64,000 bases of DNA, from the NCBI GenBank assembly GCA_050299555.1, contig JBNKWA010000080.1, positions 62,001-126,000 on the forward strand, written 5' to 3'. The notes under the pieces are model-generated. The model ran no database searches and had not been told where the DNA came from. It saw only the letters and a program-made list of their open reading frames with translations. Source of the DNA: JBNKWA01 sp050299555 (GTDB lineage Bacteria > Pseudomonadota > Alphaproteobacteria > Rhodobacterales > Rhodobacteraceae). This document shows positions 11,237 through 18,757 of the stretch, piece after piece. Within the stretch, counting starts at the first letter, position 1, and each line of letters starts with the position of its first letter. Position numbers and translations under genes: made by a program.

Positions 11237-12853
11237 CCAGTCGCCAGCGGCCATGGCCGCCGCAGCGATAATCGCGTTGGCTACCGCGTGGGCAAGGATG
11301 GCGTCCGCAACCCGGCCCGAGCGCAGCTTGAGCACCGCGAAGACCAGGCCGGCCAGGGCCGCCGCCAGCCAGCGGTCGTGGAGGGCGGCAAACAGGGCCG
11401 TGCTCACCGCAAGGCCAAGGACAATGCGCCAAAGCTGGCCATCCTCGCCGGCGATGCGCCCCAGGATGTAGCCGCGGAAGAAGCCCTCTTCGATCGCCGG
11501 AACCAGCAGCGCGGTGCCGATCACCCGGGCCACCACCCAGACGACGAAGGCGGTACCGCCAAGGCCGCCGAGAGCGGCGGCCAGCTCGGGCTCGCTGCCC
11601 GTCGGTGCCGTGACCACCCATGCCGCGCCGATCAGCGCCCCGGCGGCGATGGAGACCAGGTCCAGCCGCCAGGCCAGGTTGCGCCAGACCGGCAGGAACA
11701 GCGCTAGCGCTGCGGCCATGGCAATGGCGCGAAACGGATAGGCCAGCCCGGGCACGTGGGAAAACGTATTGGCCAGAAGCGCCGACAGCATGAAGACAAA
11801 GAACGGAAAGATGCTGGCTGCCACCGGATCCTGGGTGAAGGGCAGGGGTGCCGCGCGCGGCGTAGCCGGGCGGGCAGCATCGACCGGGCGGTGCAGCGCC
11901 GGAATGCGGTGGGCGACCGCTGCCGTGGATATCGACAGGATGGTGAACATCAGCCAGCCGGCGTGGCTGTGAAAGCCGTTGACGGCAAGGCTGGGCGAGA
12001 AATGGTGGCCGATCAGGATCAGCGCGGCAATGCGAACGACATTGAAGGTCCAGCTTAGCAGCAGGCCCACCGGCAGCAGGATCAGCGCTGCCGGAAAGCG
12101 CAGTTCCGAGCGGAACAGCCACATGTAGAAGCCCAGAAACCCGGTGATGAGCATGAAGCCCTCGACACCCGAGCATTGCCGCCCGACCAGCACGCCGAAC
12201 TCGGCGATGCCGATCAGCTTGATCGACGGATCGGCTTCGACCACGTAGCCGAGCGAGTGCAGGACCCAGCCGACACCGGCAAAGGTAATCTCAGTGACCG
12301 GATCCCAGATGCGTTGCGCCAGCTCGGCGATCTCAGGTGTCGCGACGGCCAGCGCCAACGCTACGGCCGGCACCAGACCGGCCTGACGAAAGGCTCCAAT
12401 CCAGACCGGCCAGGGCGCAATCAGCCAAGCGGTGCCAACCGCGGCCAGGGTCAGTCCGCCGACCCAAAGCGCCAGGGCACCGTAGACCACCGACGGCGCG
12501 GCACCGTCATGGAGGTAGAGCCAGGGCAGCATCAACAGAATCATGCCGCCCAGCTGCAGCGACAGGGCTGGGGCGACGACCTCGGTCTGCATGCCGTCGA
12601 GAAAACGCGTGCGCAGCGCGCGCCGGGCAAGGAGGACCAGGATCAGCACCCCGGCCACGGCCATCGCCCTGAGCACGGCGGCCGACAGGCCGGCGCAGAT
12701 CGCGGCCGGCAGCGCGGCACGGCACTCGAAGACGAATTCGTGGTGATAGAGAAGGCTGACGATGAGAAGTTCGGTGGCCAGCAGCGCGCAGACCAGGCCC
12801 AAGACCTTCATTGGCGCCGGAAGCGGCAACCGTGCGTCGACGTCATGCGCCAC
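11225..12853 (-). CDS. xrtE: Exosortase E / CPBP protease fusion (VPEID-CTERM system), 542 aa
   Basis: Membrane transpeptidase-like enzyme predicted to process proteins carrying a C-terminal VPEID-CTERM signal. The N-terminal two thirds is exosortase: catalytic Cys in GRQCSGVEGF (C227), Arg in WTFNVVR (R274) and His in GFHSHAGW (H295/H297), embedded in many membrane helices. The C-terminal third is a CAAX/CPBP-type intramembrane protease with EEGFFRG (E455/E456), FAALH (H492) and HAVAN (H522/N526). This fusion is the hallmark of exosortase E. I chose the GTG at 12851-12853, which has a GTGGAG ribosome-binding site; the ATG at 12809-12811 is an alternative. Two tandem VPEID-CTERM genes lie directly upstream on the same strand, so substrate and enzyme are probably co-expressed. 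Confidence 0.93.
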   Translation of the reverse strand: MAHDVDARLPLPAPMKVLGLVCALLATELLIVSLLYHHEFVFECRAALPAAICAGLSAAVLRAMAVAGVLILVLLARRALRTRFLDGMQTEVVAPALSLQLGGMILLMLPWLYLHDGAAPSVVYGALALWVGGLTLAAVGTAWLIAPWPVWIGAFRQAGLVPAVALALAVATPEIAELAQRIWDPVTEITFAGVGWVLHSLGYVVEADPSIKLIGIAEFGVLVGRQCSGVEGFMLITGFLGFYMWLFRSELRFPAALILLPVGLLLSWTFNVVRIAALILIGHHFSPSLAVNGFHSHAGWLMFTILSISTAAVAHRIPALHRPVDAARPATPRAAPLPFTQDPVAASIFPFFVFMLSALLANTFSHVPGLAYPFRAIAMAAALALFLPVWRNLAWRLDLVSIAAGALIGAAWVVTAPTGSEPELAAALGGLGGTAFVVWVVARVIGTALLVPAIEEGFFRGYILGRIAGEDGQLWRIVLGLAVSTALFAALHDRWLAAALAGLVFAVLKLRSGRVADAILAHAVANAIIAAAAMAAGDWSLI

Positions 12854-12966
12854 AGGGAAACTCCACAACCGCGCCTCCGTATGTGGAGGCAAGATACAGG
12901 CCGAGGCCTCGGCCCCGGAAACAACAAACGGCGCGGCCCGGCAAGCCCGCACCGAAAAGGTCGCAT

Positions 12967-12987
12967 CCGGTCTGCAAGGCAGACCGG
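12967..12987 (-). terminator. Perfect hairpin between VPEID gene and xrtE
   Basis: CCGGTCTGC and GCAGACCGG form a perfect 9-bp stem with a 3-nt loop, 13 nt after the stop codon of the proximal VPEID-CTERM gene. Read on the minus strand, a short CTTTT follows about 7 nt later. This may be a partial terminator or an mRNA-stabilising structure that makes the tiny VPEID transcript more abundant than xrtE; which one is not decidable from sequence. Confidence 0.55.
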
Positions 12988-13000
12988 GGATGGCAACTGG

Positions 13001-13177
13001 TCAGCGCTTGAAGCGCTCGCGAACCAGCGCCACGGCAGCGCCAACGGCGGCAATGGCCGAAAGACCGGCCAGCGCGTCGATTTCCGGCACCGTCGGCTTG
13101 AATGTCGCGTCGCCGGCTAAAGCGGCGCCGGCGGTCAGAACTGTCGCGGCCACGGCAAAGAGCACAATCTTGTTCAT
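13001..13177 (-). CDS. VPEID-CTERM sorting-domain protein, 58 aa (copy 1)
   Basis: Very small secreted protein that is almost entirely targeting signal. Residues 1-21 are a signal peptide (MNKIVLFAVAATVLTAG, cleavage expected after ALA). A linker (GDATFKPT) leads to the sorting signal: the VPEID motif at residues 30-34, a hydrophobic helix of ~18 residues, and the basic tail RERFKR. A GAGGAG ribosome-binding site precedes the ATG. After signal peptidase cleavage less than 10 residues would remain ahead of the VPEID motif, so the mature product of exosortase processing would be a very short peptide. It is the gene nearest xrtE and a tandem paralogue of the next one. Its function is not known. 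Confidence 0.9.
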   Translation of the reverse strand: MNKIVLFAVAATVLTAGAALAGDATFKPTVPEIDALAGLSAIAAVGAAVALVRERFKR

Positions 13178-13221
13178 GGCTTTCTCCTCATTCCTGGGGC
13201 CAGGTCACCCCTCGAGTAGGC

Positions 13222-13247
13222 CCCGGCGTCACTTGCGCAACGCCGGG
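13222..13247 (-). other. Hairpin between the two VPEID-CTERM genes
   Basis: CCCGGCGT and ACGCCGGG form an 8-bp perfect stem around a 10-nt loop in the 79-bp gap between the two VPEID-CTERM genes. There is no T-run on the minus strand, so mRNA processing or stability is more likely than full termination. Confidence 0.45.
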
Positions 13248-13256
13248 ATCCTGTCT

Positions 13257-13427
13257 TCAGCGTTTGAAACGCTCGCGGACCAGCGCAACAGCGGCGCCGA
13301 CAGCGGCGATGGCCGAGATGCCGGCCAGAGCGTCGATTTCCGGCACCGACGGCTTGAACGTGCCGGCGTAGGCAGTGCCGGCGGTCAGGGCCGTCGCGGC
13401 CAGGGCAAAGAGCGCAATCTTTTTCAT
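13257..13427 (-). CDS. VPEID-CTERM sorting-domain protein, 56 aa (copy 2)
   Basis: Tandem paralogue of the neighbouring 58-residue protein. Signal peptide residues 1-22 (MKKIALFALAATALTAGTAY plus AG), a short linker TFKPS, then VPEID at residues 28-32, a hydrophobic segment (ALAGISAIAAVGAAVALV) and the basic end RERFKR. The GAGGAAGAGG just upstream of the ATG at 13425-13427 is a strong ribosome-binding site and fixes the start; an in-frame ATG 18 bp upstream lacks one. The C-terminal 30 residues are nearly identical to copy 1, while the signal peptides differ more, which indicates a local duplication with selection on the sorting signal. Expected to be the substrate of the adjacent exosortase E. 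Confidence 0.92.
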   Translation of the reverse strand: MKKIALFALAATALTAGTAYAGTFKPSVPEIDALAGISAIAAVGAAVALVRERFKR

Positions 13428-13558
13428 GCGGCCTCTTCCTCTCACTTGATCCGCGGGACACCTGCGGACCGTTACGCAAAATGGGGTTCCTGCGTGCCCC
13501 CAACCCCACCTTTACCAGACCACCACCCACCCTAGGGTCTTGGCCGGGTCTCGTTCGA

Positions 13559-13582
13559 ATGCCGGCAATCTGGTGCCGGCAT
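13559..13582 (-). terminator. Inverted repeat downstream of the SdrD-like gene
   Basis: ATGCCGGCA and TGCCGGCAT form a perfect 9-bp stem with a 6-nt loop about 40 nt beyond the stop codon of the large SdrD-like gene and 130 nt ahead of the VPEID copy 2 start. There is no clear T-tract, so it may be a weak terminator or a 3' stability hairpin. Confidence 0.45.
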
Positions 13583-13620
13583 CCGAAATCTCGTCAGGCC
13601 TGCGGCCTTGCCGGGTCGGC

Positions 13621-16182
13621 TTAGCCGAGCAGACCCGGATCGCAATCGCAGTCCTGCTCCAGCTGCGAGAACTCGACAGCCACGATGAACGGCTGGTGCC
13701 CGGCCGGATCGGTGGGAGTAAGAAGCAGTCCCAGCAGATCCCCCTCGCCCGGGGTGTAGCCTTCGCCATTGGCCGAGGCCAGCGCCACGATGGTGTCGAC
13801 ATTGGCCTGGTTGCCGTTGACGCCGTCGCCGACCGTGCCACCGGGTCCGAAGATGAAGTCGTCGCCGTTGGTGAAGGTCCAGATCGCCCCCTGGACTTCC
13901 AGGTCGGTGTAACCCTGGCTGGTGAAGTCCTGGTTGATGATCCAGTTGATCAGGTCGAGGTTGTCGACAACCGACGCATCATAGCCGAGCCCGCTCGCTG
14001 CATCCGCGGTCGCCAATGCCAGATCGGCAACGACCTTGGATTCCTCGGTGTAGGGCTCCAGCGCATCGAGGCAGTAGGCCGCCGCGATGGTCAGCCCGTC
14101 GAGTCGGGCATCGCCCGAGTCGAACAGGTTGAGCGTGAAGGCCTCGGAGAAGTTCGCCGTGTTGACGTCATCGATCGAGAAGCAGATCGCCGCCGGCAGG
14201 CTGGCCTCGACCGTCTCGATGGTGTTGACGTCGCCGCAGATGGTCATCGCGACCGATGCGGTTCCCTCGCCACCGTTGCCGTCGTCGACGGTGTAGGTGA
14301 AGCTGTCCTCGGCATGCTGGCCGATCAGCAGCCCGTCGAAGTCGTCGCCGTCGCCGGAGACGTCATAGACCAGCTGGCCACCCATGAGCATGATCACCGC
14401 GCCGCTGGCGATGGTGACCGACCCACCCTCGGTGATCGCCTGACCGTCGACCGCAGTGATGGTGAGGTTATCGCCATCGGGATCGGAGTCGTTGCCGAGC
14501 ACGTTGAGCTTGACCGCTTCGTCGGCGCAAGCTGCGCCGAGATCGTCCTCAGGCTCCGGCGGGTTGTTCACTTCTTCCACGCCGGCGTCGTTGTCGGGGG
14601 TGTCCTGACCCTCGACGACCACGATGCCCTCGATCACCGACATGGTGGTGTCGCCGATGGCGTCGCTGTCGGACGCATCGTCGCCCACGTTCGGGTCGAT
14701 CAGGGTCTTGCCGTCAAGCGCGCCGTTGGGATCGGTGAACTTCACCGTGTAGGAACCCGCGGCGAGGTTGCCGAACGAGTACTCGCCGTTGGCGTCGGTG
14801 ACCGTCGAGGCCACCGGGTTGCCGTCGATGTCCACCGCCGGATCGCCGTTGGCGTCGAGCAGCATGACAACCACGCCGGGCACCGCCGGCTCGCCGCCGT
14901 TGCCGTCGTCCTGGTTGTTGTCGTTGGTGTCGCAGAAGTAGCGACCCGAGAGCGAACCCGGCTCGGGCTTGTCACAGACGCCGAGGTCGACATCGGAGTT
15001 GCCATTGGAGACAACGGTGATGACGCCCGACATGCCGTTCTCGTCGACGTCGGAGTCGATGTCGTCCTTGGTGTTGCCGTCCACGTCCTGGATGGTGAAG
15101 TGGGTGCCGTCCGGCGCCACGCCCATGATCTTGTACTGGCCAACCGGCACGTCGTCGAACTTGTAGTTGCCGTTGGCATCGGTGGTGGTGGTGGCGATGA
15201 CGCTGCCGTTGAGGTCAACGAGCTTGACCGTCACGCCTTCCTTGGTCGGCTCGGAGACGAGGGTCTCCATGTCATGGCCAAGCAGCTTGATGTTGTCGAT
15301 GCGGACAAACTCGCCGCCGTCACCGTCAACCCAGAGCTGGATCTTGTCGCCATCCTCGATCGCCACGTCCTTGATGACGTAGGTCGAGAAGCCGCCGTTG
15401 TCGCTACCGGAGCCGTCGCTGTCCCTGTTGAGCTTGATTGCCTGGACCAGTTGGCCGTCGACCTTGAACATGATGGTGCTCTGGCCGTCGTTCTCGTCCT
15501 GCACCCGGATCTCGACGTCATAGGTGCCGGTCTTGCCGTTGAACATCGTGCTCAGGTCGCCGGTGCCGCCCAGGCAGTCCATCTTGACGAACTTGCCACC
15601 CGAGGCCTGCGAGCCGTATGCGGTCGAGAAGCCCCATTTCCACATGTGCTCGGCTTCGATGATGTAGTCGCAGCCGGGAACGGTCGTGACCTGGCCGTTG
15701 ATGCCGTCGCAGTCGGTGTCGCAGAAGACGGTGCCGGAGACGCTGCCGGTGCACTGCTTGAGGCCGGCATCGACGTTCCAGATGTCGTTGCTGCAGCCAT
15801 AGCCGCCGACCTTGATCCAGTCGGTGGTGCCGTCGGGGTTGGCGTCGGAGTCGTAGTGGTCGTCGACGCCCGAGTCCTTCTTCGAGAACTCGTAGCCGTC
15901 CATCGACGGGAACTTGACCTTGTAGGTTCCGGACTTGATGCCTTCGAACTTGTAGGTGCCGTAGGAGTCGGTGATGGTCGAGGCAACGACCCGGCCATAG
16001 TAGTCGATCAGATAGACGGTCTTGCCGGCGACACCGGCATCCCAGCTGTTGGTCTCGTCGTTCCACTCGTTGTCGTTGCAGTCGGCGTCATAGGTCAGGC
16101 GTCCGCCCAGCGAGCACGTGTCCCACGAGTAGTAGGATTTGCACGACGAATAGTAGTACGTTGTCGGATTGTAATAGGTCAC
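13621..16182 (-). CDS. Large SdrD-like repeat protein with candidate Cys-Gln thioester domain, ~853 aa
   Basis: Predicted extracellular, very acidic, cysteine-containing protein. In order: an SdrD/Cna-B-like domain (GKTVYLIDYYGRVVASTITD..), a carbohydrate-binding-module-like beta sandwich (CDYIIEAEHMWKWGFSTAYG..), a second and third SdrD-like domain (GVTVKLVDLNGSVIATTTTD..; PGVVVMLLDANGD..), a cadherin/VCBS-like module (LNVLGNDSDPDGDNLTITAV), then a C-terminal region with YCLD (C704) and VQGAIW (Q764). The last pair fits the thioester-domain pattern in which Cys and Gln side chains crosslink. No classical signal peptide and no VPEID signal were found, so the export route is unclear. The start is uncertain: I favour the GTG at 16180-16182 behind GGGGAC; a TTG at 16264-16266 would add 28 residues. 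It lies 193 bp upstream of the VPEID genes on the same strand. Confidence 0.8.
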   Translation of the reverse strand: MTYYNPTTYYYSSCKSYYSWDTCSLGGRLTYDADCNDNEWNDETNSWDAGVAGKTVYLIDYYGRVVASTITDSYGTYKFEGIKSGTYKVKFPSMDGYEFSKKDSGVDDHYDSDANPDGTTDWIKVGGYGCSNDIWNVDAGLKQCTGSVSGTVFCDTDCDGINGQVTTVPGCDYIIEAEHMWKWGFSTAYGSQASGGKFVKMDCLGGTGDLSTMFNGKTGTYDVEIRVQDENDGQSTIMFKVDGQLVQAIKLNRDSDGSGSDNGGFSTYVIKDVAIEDGDKIQLWVDGDGGEFVRIDNIKLLGHDMETLVSEPTKEGVTVKLVDLNGSVIATTTTDANGNYKFDDVPVGQYKIMGVAPDGTHFTIQDVDGNTKDDIDSDVDENGMSGVITVVSNGNSDVDLGVCDKPEPGSLSGRYFCDTNDNNQDDGNGGEPAVPGVVVMLLDANGDPAVDIDGNPVASTVTDANGEYSFGNLAAGSYTVKFTDPNGALDGKTLIDPNVGDDASDSDAIGDTTMSVIEGIVVVEGQDTPDNDAGVEEVNNPPEPEDDLGAACADEAVKLNVLGNDSDPDGDNLTITAVDGQAITEGGSVTIASGAVIMLMGGQLVYDVSGDGDDFDGLLIGQHAEDSFTYTVDDGNGGEGTASVAMTICGDVNTIETVEASLPAAICFSIDDVNTANFSEAFTLNLFDSGDARLDGLTIAAAYCLDALEPYTEESKVVADLALATADAASGLGYDASVVDNLDLINWIINQDFTSQGYTDLEVQGAIWTFTNGDDFIFGPGGTVGDGVNGNQANVDTIVALASANGEGYTPGEGDLLGLLLTPTDPAGHQPFIVAVEFSQLEQDCDCDPGLLG

Positions 16183-16833
16183 GGTCCAGTCCCCATCCCA
16201 GCCCCTACATCCGGGGCATACTTGCGGCGTGGGCCGACCTGACACTCCGCACCCTAATGGGCGCAAACGCGAGCGCTGTCATGTACAGACTCAATCCAGG
16301 CGGATGCCTGCACTCCCCCACCAACTGCCCTATCGCTGCCTCGTCGACGCCGCTTTGTCAACGATTCAGCGGTCCTACTCGGCCAGAAAGTTGCCTTTTC
16401 GTAAATGTTTCAGCATTCGCCTTGCCACATTCCCGACACATTCGCGAACGGGGTTTGTGGGGCGTCCGAAAGACAACCTTAGGGCGATGGTTGGGCAAGC
16501 TCGGCACGCTACGGGCAAGCGCAGCGTGAAATTTTGTCGTCGGCTGCCGTGCAATTTGGCCGGCCGCCGGATGCTAACTGGCCCCGAGCGGCACGAAGCC
16601 GGCAAAAATGGCGGGCGGTCTCAACCATGAGTTGCCGCGCTTGATCGGGCGGAGTAGCAATTGGGCACCAAACATGCGACCAAGGGACTAGTTGACGTAT
16701 CCCAAGTTGCGGCGGCGGCCACATAGGGAGTGACTCCCTGCCAGGCGTTCGCCAATGGTGCAATGGATTGCGCCGTCCGCCCTCTGTTAAACAACGTGCA
16801 GTTTCCGACGACGGTTCCGGGAGTGCCGATCAG
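16183..16833. other. 650-bp divergent intergenic region
   Basis: Separates the SdrD-like gene (minus) from the LuxR-type regulator (plus). No convincing gene: the open frames here lack family features and ribosome-binding sites. It must hold both promoters. A TTGACG (16692-16697) lies upstream of a perfect 15-bp palindrome, listed separately. Confidence 0.6.
16725..16739. promoter_or_regulatory. 15-bp perfect palindrome AGGGAGTGACTCCCT
   Basis: Two 7-bp arms (AGGGAGT/ACTCCCT) around a single base, about 95 bp upstream of the LuxR-type regulator start and 28 bp after a TTGACG that could be a -35 element. Position and symmetry suit an operator for a dimeric regulator, perhaps the LuxR-type protein itself. 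This is inference from symmetry and position only. Confidence 0.4.
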
Positions 16834-17532
16834 ATGAAGACGAACACAGCCATGGCAGCGAACAACAATCCGTTGACACTCGCACGTGCGATGATCGTGG
16901 ATGACCACCCGCTGTTCTGCGACGCCCTTCAGATGACGCTGCGCAGTCTGGCCGGCATCGAGCATGTCGCCACCGCCGACAGGCTGGAAACGGCCATCGC
17001 CATGGTCGAGACGGCGCGGCCCGACGTCATTCTGCTCGACCTCAACCTGCCCGACGCCAGCGGGTTCGACGGACTTATCCGGCTTCTCAAGGCCGCCCCC
17101 GACGTCCCGGTGCTGGTGGTCTCGTCAATGGCCGACGGGCGGGTGGTCGCCTCGGCCCTGCAGGCAGGGGCCGCCGGCTTTGTGCCCAAGCACAGCCAGC
17201 GCGACGTCTTCGGCCGCGCCTTCGAGGCAATTGCCGAGGGCAAGCCGTTCCTGCCGGACGGGTTCCTGCCCGACGCCAACGGCTCGACCGATCGCCGCGC
17301 CGATGCCATCTCGCGCCTGGCGCAGCTCACCAACCAGCAGTCGCGCATCCTGCAGTTGATCTGTGCCGGCAAGCTGAACAAGCAGATCGCCTACGACCTC
17401 TCGATCGCCGAAACTACGGTCAAGGCCCATGTGACCGCGATCATGCGCAAGCTGGGCGTGCACAGCCGCACCCAGGCCGTGCTGATCGCCCAGGAGGCCA
17501 ATTTCTCAAACTTCTTGCCAAGCGACCAGTAA
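16834..17532 (+). CDS. LuxR/NarL-type response regulator, 232 aa
   Basis: DNA-binding response regulator. Receiver domain residues ~13-130 with the acidic pocket in MIVDDHP, the phospho-acceptor aspartate D69 in ILLDLNLPDASG, and the conserved lysine in GFVPKHS. A LuxR-type helix-turn-helix occupies the last ~65 residues: LTNQQSRILQLICAGKLNKQ followed by IAETTVKAHVTAIMRKLGV. The ATG at 16834 is preceded by GGGAG 8 nt away; a longer frame from 16768 lacks this. It is followed after 40 bp by the FIST gene and then the hybrid kinase, so it is the likely output regulator of that kinase. Homologous trios in pseudomonads pair a FIST protein, a PAS hybrid kinase and a LuxR regulator. Confidence 0.93.
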   Translation: MKTNTAMAANNNPLTLARAMIVDDHPLFCDALQMTLRSLAGIEHVATADRLETAIAMVETARPDVILLDLNLPDASGFDGLIRLLKAAPDVPVLVVSSMADGRVVASALQAGAAGFVPKHSQRDVFGRAFEAIAEGKPFLPDGFLPDANGSTDRRADAISRLAQLTNQQSRILQLICAGKLNKQIAYDLSIAETTVKAHVTAIMRKLGVHSRTQAVLIAQEANFSNFLPSDQ

Positions 17533-17572
17533 CCAGCCAACCTCCGCCCCTAACAATACCAGTGGGGGAGGA

Positions 17573-18757
17573 ATGCGGATGGACGGCGACGGCCGGCCAT
17601 TCCTTGGCGGGGCGGCTGCCGGCTCCATCGTGCGTCGCGCCAACGTCGCCGCCGACGATGGCGCACCGATAGAGGCGCTGCAGGCGCAACTCGGCCCCGG
17701 ACCGTTCGCGCTGATCGCCCTGTTCTGCAGCCCCGAGGTGGATTTTCGCGCAATCGCCGCACAATGCAGCCGCGCGTTTCCCGGTGCCCCGGTCATCGGC
17801 TGCACGACCGCCGGCGAGATCGGCCGCGCCGGCTATGAGGAAGGCACCATCGTGGCCGTGGGCCTGCCGCGGCTGGCTTTTTCGGCGCGGACCCTGCTGC
17901 TGGACGATCTCGACGCACTCGATGGCAACGAGGTCATGGGCCGGGTGATCCGCACCCGGGCCGAGCTGGCCGCCGAAGGCAGTGGTTGGGAGCACGAATT
18001 CGCCTTCCTGCTGGTCGATGGACTTTCGCTCAAGGAGGATGCCATCGCTTCGGTCCTGGCCACGGCTCTCGGTCCGGTACCGCTGTTCGGCGGATCTGCC
18101 GGCGACGGCGTCCGCTTCGGCGAGACGCTGGTGAGCCTGGACGGCACCGTATACGAACGGGCCGCGGTCCTGGCGCTGGTGCGCACCGCGTGTCCGATCC
18201 AGGTCTTTCGGCTCGACCATCTCAAGCCGACCGACCGGCGCATGGTGGTGACCAAAGCCGATCCCGCCCGCCGGGTGGTGCAGATGATCAACGCCGAGCC
18301 CGCGGCCCGCGAATACGCCCGCATCGTCGGCAAGGATCCGGGGCAGCTTTCGCCCTTCACCTTTGCTGCGCATCCGGTGGTCGTCTGCCTCGGCGGGACC
18401 CATCATGTACGTTCGATCCAGCGGGTGACCGAGGATGGCGATCTGGTGTTCTTTTCCGCCATCGACGAGGGACTGGTTCTGACGGTGGCCGAGGCGGCGG
18501 ACATGGTCGCCCATCTCGACCACGAATTGGCCGCGTTCAGCAAGAACGGCGAGCCCGACACCATCCTGGCCTGCGACTGCATCCTGCGGCGCCTCGAGGC
18601 CGGCGACAAACAGATGACCCGGCAACTGTCGGACATTTTGGCCAAGCACCGGGTCACCGGCTTTTCCACCTATGGCGAGCAGTACGGCGCCATGCACGTT
18701 AACCAGACGATGACAGGCGTTGTCATCTACCCGCCGCCGGCGGACCGGCCGGAATGA
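17573..18757 (+). CDS. FIST N/C-domain sensor protein (NosP-like), 394 aa
   Basis: Soluble signalling protein with the FIST N domain (~residues 35-230, including VIGCTTAGEIGRAGYEEGTI and GGSAGDGVRFGET) and the FIST C domain (~235-375). Proteins of this architecture beside a NahK-type kinase have been characterised as NosP, a haem-based nitric-oxide sensor that controls the kinase. A strong GGGGGAGGAATG context fixes the start at 17573. Its stop overlaps the kinase start (ATGA at 18754-18757), so the two are translationally coupled. Whether this protein binds haem is not visible from sequence; other FIST proteins may bind small ligands such as amino acids. Confidence 0.88.
   Translation: MRMDGDGRPFLGGAAAGSIVRRANVAADDGAPIEALQAQLGPGPFALIALFCSPEVDFRAIAAQCSRAFPGAPVIGCTTAGEIGRAGYEEGTIVAVGLPRLAFSARTLLLDDLDALDGNEVMGRVIRTRAELAAEGSGWEHEFAFLLVDGLSLKEDAIASVLATALGPVPLFGGSAGDGVRFGETLVSLDGTVYERAAVLALVRTACPIQVFRLDHLKPTDRRMVVTKADPARRVVQMINAEPAAREYARIVGKDPGQLSPFTFAAHPVVVCLGGTHHVRSIQRVTEDGDLVFFSAIDEGLVLTVAEAADMVAHLDHELAAFSKNGEPDTILACDCILRRLEAGDKQMTRQLSDILAKHRVTGFSTYGEQYGAMHVNQTMTGVVIYPPPADRPE

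Noticed and set aside
13540..16242. 900-codon open frame on the plus strand opposite the SdrD-like gene
   Set aside because: It is the complement of a strongly supported multidomain gene; the translation shows compositional bias but no recognisable domain, a common effect in GC-rich DNA.
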